Source: UBA4486 sp041984885
Lineage (GTDB): Bacteria > Pseudomonadota > Gammaproteobacteria > Eutrophobiales > Eutrophobiaceae
NCBI GenBank assembly: GCA_041984885.1
Contig: JBHIXH010000042.1
Coordinates: 1 to 19,885, forward strand
Direction: 5' to 3'
Length of the DNA stretch: 19,885 nt
Position 1 is the first letter of the stretch. Every line of letters begins with the position of its first letter. Made by a program: the position numbers and the translations under genes. Positions 15,079-19,885 of this stretch are shown piece after piece. The notes below the pieces were generated by a model that did not search any database, had not been told where the DNA came from, and was given only the letters and a program-made list of their open reading frames with translations.

Positions 15079-17140
15079 GTCAGGGGACTATTTTAAATCC
15101 AGGCATATCCAGGTTCAGCTGGATGCAGATAACATCGCCTGGTTGACGTTTGATCAACCGGATAGCAGTGCCAATGTTTTAACTGAACAGATGTTTGAAG
15201 AGCTGGATGCGGCGCTGGACAAGGTTCGCCAGGAACCGCCAAAAGGGCTGATACTGCAGTCGAACAAGAAGTCCGGGTTTATTGCCGGTGCAGACATCCG
15301 GGCGTTTGCCCGCATTGATACCGATTCGAAAGTACGCGAAACCATCGAGCGCGGACAGTCGATGTTTAACCGCATTGAGTCGTTGCCGTTGACGACGTTG
15401 GCGATCATCCATGGTTATTGTCTGGGCGGTGGTCTGGAAATGGCACTGGCATGTGATTATCGCATCGTCATTAATGATCGTGGCAACACCCGTATCGGGT
15501 TACCGGAAGTCATGCTTGGTATTCATCCGGGCTTCGGCGGTACGGTACGTCTGACCCGGCTAATCGGTCCGGTGCAGGCATTACCGTTGATGTTAACCGG
15601 ACGAATGATCGATGCCCGCAAGGCGAAACAGCTCGGCATCGTTGATGAGTCAATCCCGGATCGCCATAGCAAGTCGGTGGCCCGCCATTTCATATTGAAG
15701 CGGCCGAAGCAAAAGCGTTCACTGTTACTCAACCATCTGGCCAATCTTGCAATTAGCAGGGAATGCCTGGCAAGGTTGATGTTGCGAAAAACAGCGTTAA
15801 AAGTGAATGCGAAACACTATCCGGCCCCCTTCGCATTGATCAACCTGTGGCGAAAGTCTGGCGACGATGAACAGGCCATGTTGCAGGGAGAGATGGACTC
15901 AATCGTTCAATTATTCAAACACCCGACAACAAAGCGACTGGTCCGGGTCTTCCTGTTGCGGGAAAAACTGAAAAATCCTGGTCATCGGCGGGTGCAACCG
16001 GAATTTAACCATGTACATGTGATTGGTGCCGGCATCATGGGTGGAGATATTGCTGCCTGGTGTGCCCTGAAAGGCATGCGGGTGACGCTGCAGGATCGTG
16101 ATCCGAAATACATAGCGCCGGCGATACAACGGGCACATGCGCTGTTTACAAGAAAAATCCGGGATAAATACGCGCGTCAGGCCGCACTGGATCGATTGAT
16201 CCCGGATCACAAGGGCCACGGTATTGAACATGCAGATGTAGTGATTGAAGCGATCATCGAAAACTTGGAAGCGAAAACAGCGTTGTATGCAGATATTGAG
16301 TCGCGATTAAAACCGGACGCCATACTGGCAACTAATACCTCTTCGATCCCGCTTGAAACCCTGTCAAGCAAGCTTGAATCACCCGCACGGTTAATCGGCC
16401 TGCATTTTTTTAATCCGGTTGCGCGCATGCAATTGATCGAGGTCGTCAGCTCACGGATTACCGACGAGGAGCAGATACAAAAAGGTATCGCCTTTTCTCA
16501 TGCAATTGAGCGTTTACCGTTACCGACAACCAGCAAGGCCGGCTTTCTCGTTAACCGCGTGTTGTTGCCTTACCTGCTTGAGGCAGTGGAGTTGCTGTCT
16601 GAGGGTGTTCCGGCGAAAGTGATTGATGACACGGCGAAGCACTTCGGTATGCCGATGGGACCGATTCAACTGGCAGACACGGTCGGCCTGGATATCTGCC
16701 TGTCGGTCGCCAACATTTTATGCGCAGAATTTGCACTGACCGTGCCGGATAAGCTGCAGGAAATGGTAGACAGCGGGCATCTCGGGGTGAAGACAAAGCG
16801 CGGTTTTTATCGTTATAAAGGCAAGATGCCGGTTTGTGACGATGGCAACGCCGACTGTTCAGTGGATAGCGCGGAGATTGAGAACCGGCTGGTACTGAGA
16901 CTGCTGAATGAGTGTGTCGCCTGTCTGCGTGAGCGTATCGTCGAGAATGCCGGTCTGCTCGATGCCGGTATGATCTTCGGTACCGGTTTTGCGCCATTCC
17001 GTGGTGGACCACTGCATTACCTGGAGGACCGTGGCATCAGCGAATTACATACGTTGTTACACGAATACAATGAAAAATATGGTGAACGGTTCAAACCGGA
17101 CGCAGGCTGGGAGAACCTGCACGAGTTATTGGGTAGATAG
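15071..17140 (+). CDS. fadJ: Bifunctional enoyl-CoA hydratase / 3-hydroxyacyl-CoA dehydrogenase, FadJ type
   Basis: 689 residues (E. coli FadJ is 714). The crotonase half (about 1-200) has GFIAGADIRAF, an oxyanion turn, and the two catalytic glutamates: Glu 123 in GGGLEMALA and Glu 146 in GLPEVMLGIHPGFGG. The dehydrogenase half starts with the NAD-binding loop GAGIMGG (319-325), then NTSSIPLETL and GLHFFNPVARMQLIEVV with the catalytic His 445. A second C-terminal dehydrogenase domain ends with FGTGFAPFRGGPLHYL. It hydrates enoyl-CoA and oxidises the resulting 3-hydroxyacyl-CoA, the two middle steps of beta-oxidation. It begins in an 8-base overlap with fadI (ATGGCTAA). It ends the operon; no terminator is visible in the 51 bases before the converging arsC. 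Confidence 0.95.
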   Translation: MAKSGDYFKSRHIQVQLDADNIAWLTFDQPDSSANVLTEQMFEELDAALDKVRQEPPKGLILQSNKKSGFIAGADIRAFARIDTDSKVRETIERGQSMFNRIESLPLTTLAIIHGYCLGGGLEMALACDYRIVINDRGNTRIGLPEVMLGIHPGFGGTVRLTRLIGPVQALPLMLTGRMIDARKAKQLGIVDESIPDRHSKSVARHFILKRPKQKRSLLLNHLANLAISRECLARLMLRKTALKVNAKHYPAPFALINLWRKSGDDEQAMLQGEMDSIVQLFKHPTTKRLVRVFLLREKLKNPGHRRVQPEFNHVHVIGAGIMGGDIAAWCALKGMRVTLQDRDPKYIAPAIQRAHALFTRKIRDKYARQAALDRLIPDHKGHGIEHADVVIEAIIENLEAKTALYADIESRLKPDAILATNTSSIPLETLSSKLESPARLIGLHFFNPVARMQLIEVVSSRITDEEQIQKGIAFSHAIERLPLPTTSKAGFLVNRVLLPYLLEAVELLSEGVPAKVIDDTAKHFGMPMGPIQLADTVGLDICLSVANILCAEFALTVPDKLQEMVDSGHLGVKTKRGFYRYKGKMPVCDDGNADCSVDSAEIENRLVLRLLNECVACLRERIVENAGLLDAGMIFGTGFAPFRGGPLHYLEDRGISELHTLLHEYNEKYGERFKPDAGWENLHELLGR

Positions 17141-17191
17141 CAAGTCCGCTAACTGATAACCGGCAGGAATACAATTCGGAGATCGTCTGGA

Positions 17192-17686
17192 TCAGGAATT
17201 ACCTATCTCGTTCAACTTCTGCTGAATACTCAGCTTGTCCAGACCGGCAAGAGGCAGAGAGGTAAAAATCTTAATCCGGTTATCCAGTTCACTGTAGGCG
17301 ATCTGAAACTGTCGCCATTGACGCTCTTCAGATTCGAAATCGCCAGCCGGATCGATGACACCCCAATGCGCGGTCATCGGTTGACCGGGCCAGACAGGAC
17401 AGGTTTCGTTTGCCGCGTTATCACAGACAGTAAAGACAAAATCCATAACCGGTGCGTCTGCGCCGGTAAACTCCTCCCAGGACTTGCTGGAAAAATCATC
17501 CGGGTTGAAATTGTTTTTTTGCAGGGTCTTGACTGTCATCGGATGTAACCGGCCTTTTGGCTGGCTGCCCGCGCTATACGCATTGAATTTACCGATACCC
17601 CAGCGTTGTAAACAGGCCTCGGCAATGATGCTACGTGCCGAGTTGCCGGTACAAAGAAATAAGACGTTATAGGTTTTGTCTGACAT
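17192..17686 (-). CDS. arsC: Arsenate reductase, low-molecular-weight phosphatase type
   Basis: 164 residues. The N-terminus NVLFLCTGNSARS is the CX5RS phosphate/arsenate-binding loop with Cys 12 as nucleophile. VCDNAANETCPVWPG provides Cys 88 and Cys 96, likely the pair that shuttles the disulfide, and TAHWGVIDPAG is typical of this ArsC branch. By family it reduces arsenate to arsenite using thioredoxin or glutaredoxin. The usual partners (an ArsR repressor, an arsenite efflux pump) are not next to it: fadJ converges on one side and galE diverges on the other. A protein phosphatase role is possible but the downstream cysteines favour arsenate reductase. Confidence 0.88.
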   Translation of the reverse strand: MSDKTYNVLFLCTGNSARSIIAEACLQRWGIGKFNAYSAGSQPKGRLHPMTVKTLQKNNFNPDDFSSKSWEEFTGADAPVMDFVFTVCDNAANETCPVWPGQPMTAHWGVIDPAGDFESEERQWRQFQIAYSELDNRIKIFTSLPLAGLDKLSIQQKLNEIGNS

Positions 17687-17729
17687 GGTTAACAGGCTGT
17701 GTTATGTGGATTTTCTCTTTTACTGAAGA

Positions 17730-17759
17730 ATTATGACAATTCAATGAAATGCCTGTCCG
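17730..17759 (-). promoter_or_regulatory. Possible sigma-70 promoter for arsC
   Basis: On the minus strand, CGGACA (17754-17759, 4 of 6) and CATAAT (17730-17735, 5 of 6) are separated by 18 bases, about 43 bases before the arsC start. Judged by eye only. Confidence 0.35.
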
Positions 17760-17769
17760 TTGGCCTAGG

Positions 17770-17799
17770 ATGACTAACAGCGGGATCGGTCTGTATACT
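17770..17799 (+). promoter_or_regulatory. Possible sigma-70 promoter for galE
   Basis: ATGACT (17770-17775, 4 of 6) and TATACT (17794-17799, 5 of 6) are separated by 18 bases. A transcript would start near 17806 with a leader of about 30 bases before the galE ATG. It lies back to back with the proposed arsC promoter. Confidence 0.42.
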
Positions 17800-17836
17800 G
17801 TAAAATCAAATGAAATTAACCAATTATGGATAACTT

Positions 17837-18814
17837 ATGAATTTATTAATTACCGGTGGTGCCGGCTACATCGGCAGCCATGTCGTAAAACTGCTTGGGG
17901 AGCAGGGACATAAGCTGATTATTCTTGATGATTTAAGCAAGGGATTTGAACAGGCAATTTTGCATGGAGAACTGGTTGTTGGAAATACCGGCGATCGTGA
18001 TCTGGTTGAAAGGATTCTGCAAGAGAATGCTATCGAAGCCGTCATGCATTTTGCCGCACACACAGTGGTGCCGGAATCGGTAGCCAATCCACTTAAATAT
18101 TACGGTAACAATACATGTAATACCCGCAACCTGCTGCAATGCTGCCAGCAGGCCGGGGTAAAAAAGTTTATATTTTCTTCAACCGCGGCTGTCTATGGTA
18201 TTCCCGGCGTGGACGAACCGATTACTGAAAACTCCCCGACCAGTCCGATCAACCCGTATGGAATGTCAAAGCTGATGTCGGAAACGATGTTAAACGACCT
18301 GTGTTCTGTAACAGATATGCGTTACGTCGCATTACGTTATTTCAATGTCGCTGGTTGCGATCCGGAAGGCAGGATCGGTCAATCGACGCCGGAAGCAACG
18401 TTATTAATCAAGGTTGCCTGTGAAGTCGCTACCGGTAAACGCGATCACCTGAAAATCTTTGGTACGGATTACGACACATTTGATGGTACCGGTGTGCGTG
18501 ATTATATCCATGTGCTCGACCTGGCTTCCGCACACCTGGCGGCTCTCGATTATCTCGATGCCGGTGGCGATTCAACGACATGCAATTGCGGTTATGGTCA
18601 TGGTTACAGCGTCAGACAGGTGGTAGAACAACTGAATCAACAATTGCAGCAACCAATCACGGTGATAGAAGAGCCGCGCCGCGCCGGAGACCCGCCGAGC
18701 CTGGTCGCCAACTCGCAAAAGATTCATCAGTTAATGGACTGGCAACCCAGGTATGATGATCTCGATGTGATTGTTTCAAGTGCGCTGAACTGGGAAAGAA
18801 ACCGGCACTACTGA
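17837..18814 (+). CDS. galE: UDP-glucose 4-epimerase
   Basis: 325 residues (E. coli GalE is 338). The NAD-binding loop GGAGYIGSH is at 7-15. SSTAAVYG (114-121) gives Thr 116 at the position of E. coli Ser 124, and NPYGMSK gives Tyr 141 and Lys 145, so the short-chain dehydrogenase/reductase catalytic set is complete. RDYIHVLDLA and the C-terminal NCGYGHGYSVRQVVE stretch are typical of GalE. It interconverts UDP-glucose and UDP-galactose for surface polysaccharides or galactose use. No other Leloir gene is adjacent. It converges with cysQ with only 9 bases between the stops, and I see no terminator there. Confidence 0.93.
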   Translation: MNLLITGGAGYIGSHVVKLLGEQGHKLIILDDLSKGFEQAILHGELVVGNTGDRDLVERILQENAIEAVMHFAAHTVVPESVANPLKYYGNNTCNTRNLLQCCQQAGVKKFIFSSTAAVYGIPGVDEPITENSPTSPINPYGMSKLMSETMLNDLCSVTDMRYVALRYFNVAGCDPEGRIGQSTPEATLLIKVACEVATGKRDHLKIFGTDYDTFDGTGVRDYIHVLDLASAHLAALDYLDAGGDSTTCNCGYGHGYSVRQVVEQLNQQLQQPITVIEEPRRAGDPPSLVANSQKIHQLMDWQPRYDDLDVIVSSALNWERNRHY

Positions 18815-18823
18815 CAGTACAAT

Positions 18824-19648
18824 TTATTCCGTTAATCCTGCCAGGTACGGGCGCCAGTCAAAATCCGTGTCGCCGATAACGAGAAAGTGAGGGTTCAATA
18901 ACGACTCCTTCGTGTTGTAAAGAAGCGGTTGAAAATCCAGCGTCGTCACCGTGCCTCCAGCCTGTTCAACCACGCACTGCGCTGCCGCCGTGTCCCATTC
19001 TGATGTCAGGCCGAAACGTGGATAAATATCCACCTTGCCGGCAGCGACAAGACAAAATTTTAACGAACTGCCGATCGCCATCGTTTCGGCTTCTCCAAGA
19101 CGGCGCATAAACGTTTGCTGGGCGTCACTGCCATGCGAACGACTGCCGGCAACGGCGAACTGATTCACGATCGTCTTTCGGGTGGAAATCGCGGTTTGAT
19201 TATTATTCTCTTTTTTAAAGGCACCGAGTCCTTCTGTTGCAAAGTAGACGGTTTCCGTTGCGGGCACGTAAACGACACCAAGGACCGGTCGCTGGTCGTG
19301 GATCAAGGCAATATTGACTGTGAATTCACCGTTCTTTTTGATGAATTCCTTTGTGCCATCCAGCGGGTCGACCAGCCAGTATGTCTGCCAGTTTTTGCGT
19401 TCTGCCCAGTCTATTTTTGAAGACTCCTCGGACAGGATTGGTATCTCGCCGGTTAATCCGGCCAGGCCCTCTACAATCGTCTGGTGTGAGGCCATATCGG
19501 CCGCCGTCAGCGGGGATTTATCCTGTTTATCTTCAACGGAAAAATCTGAATTGTAAATTTCCATGATACGATTACCGGCAGACACAGATAAATCGATAAT
19601 CTGATCGACAATATTTTTCAAACTGGATGGGTCAACAATAAAACTCAT
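18824..19648 (-). CDS. cysQ: 3'(2'),5'-bisphosphate nucleotidase
   Basis: From the ATG at 19648 the protein is 274 residues. It shows the inositol-monophosphatase-fold metal sites: DKSPLTAAD, ILSEES, then WLVDPLDGTKEF (the DPxDGT motif), and EWDTAAAQCVVEQAGG near the end. CysQ removes the 3' phosphate of PAP and PAPS, recycling the by-product of sulfate assimilation. The frame stays open to ATGs at 19660, 19675 and 19678. I prefer 19648 because CysQ proteins start close to this helix, and the extra ten residues (MMRKIFMAKV) show no family likeness; no Shine-Dalgarno clearly decides. It is divergent from the YrfG-like gene, a neighbour it has in other gammaproteobacteria. Confidence 0.92.
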   Translation of the reverse strand: MSFIVDPSSLKNIVDQIIDLSVSAGNRIMEIYNSDFSVEDKQDKSPLTAADMASHQTIVEGLAGLTGEIPILSEESSKIDWAERKNWQTYWLVDPLDGTKEFIKKNGEFTVNIALIHDQRPVLGVVYVPATETVYFATEGLGAFKKENNNQTAISTRKTIVNQFAVAGSRSHGSDAQQTFMRRLGEAETMAIGSSLKFCLVAAGKVDIYPRFGLTSEWDTAAAQCVVEQAGGTVTTLDFQPLLYNTKESLLNPHFLVIGDTDFDWRPYLAGLTE

Positions 19649-19717
19649 AACTTTCGCCATAAAAATTTTTCGCATCATATAGGAAAAGCATGATTTATTT
19701 AATGCCCGAATTTTTCC

Positions 19718-19885
19718 ATGCAGCTTGACTGGAACAACATCGATACGGTTTTGCTGGACATGGATGGCACCCTGCTCGATTTATATTTCGATAATTATTT
19801 CTGGCATGAACATTTGCCATTGCACTGGAGCAGAAAGGAAGACATCGATCTGCAACAGGCAAAAGATGAATTAATTCCGAGGATC
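19718..19885 (+). CDS. yrfG: GMP/IMP nucleotidase YrfG-like HAD hydrolase, partial (C-terminus beyond right edge)
   Basis: 56 codons from the ATG at 19718 run open to the window edge; an in-frame TAA at 19700 limits any upstream start. The sequence has VLLDMDGTLLDLYFDNYFWHE, in which Asp 14 and Asp 16 form the HAD motif I (DxDGT). DGTLLDL followed by FDNYFW is what I recall from E. coli YrfG, which hydrolyses GMP and IMP. Only motif I can be checked here. No Shine-Dalgarno is obvious. Confidence 0.85.
   Translation, partial: MQLDWNNIDTVLLDMDGTLLDLYFDNYFWHEHLPLHWSRKEDIDLQQAKDELIPRI

Noticed and set aside
16551..17012. Minus-strand 153-codon frame within fadJ
   Set aside because: Arg/His/Pro-rich shadow of fadJ with no domain.
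1..19885. CRISPR arrays, insertion sequences, tRNA genes, phage or defence genes
   Set aside because: No regular spaced repeats, transposase motifs, terminal inverted repeats or tRNA-like folds were seen.

Overview
This window looks like chromosomal DNA from a gammaproteobacterium. Base composition is near 50% GC by eye. Several encoded families are typical of that class: FadE-type acyl-CoA dehydrogenase with its long C-terminal domain, FadI and FadJ, Slp lipoprotein, a YjgR-type HerA-like ATPase, CysQ and YrfG. I cannot assign a genus. No tRNA, rRNA, insertion sequence, CRISPR array or phage gene is visible.

Region 1 (1-4175, minus strand) is a tightly packed four-gene set, transcribed right to left: a HerA-like ATPase, a secreted retropepsin-like ('ATP-dependent zinc') protease, an inactive transglutaminase fused to seven membrane helices, and an ATP-grasp glutamate-ligase-like protein cut off by the left edge. 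The last three form a conserved but poorly understood trio.

Region 2 (4415-8658, plus strand) holds envelope-related genes: a small exported glycine-zipper protein (TTG start, clear terminator), a membrane-anchored Ser/Thr protein kinase with a TPR-like outer region, an exported PQQ-dependent sugar dehydrogenase, and a Slp-family lipoprotein with a Tyr/His-rich tail.

Region 3 (9049-17140, plus strand) is the most distinctive part. It is a four-gene operon with every junction overlapping. It starts with a 779-residue fusion of a glycerolipid-type acyltransferase and an alpha/beta-hydrolase, followed by fadE, fadI and fadJ. Together these genes give one whole beta-oxidation cycle, preceded by an enzyme that could both build and cleave acyl esters. 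No acyl-CoA synthetase lies in the window.

Region 4 (17192-19885) contains housekeeping genes: a lone arsenate reductase of the low-molecular-weight phosphatase type, galE, cysQ, and the first 56 codons of a YrfG-type GMP/IMP nucleotidase. The arsC/galE and cysQ/yrfG pairs are divergent; the fadJ/arsC and galE/cysQ pairs converge.

The best candidates for new biology are the acyltransferase-hydrolase/FadE-FadI-FadJ operon and the ATPase/retropepsin/pseudo-transglutaminase/ATP-grasp set. All functional calls are from reading motifs, not from database searches.
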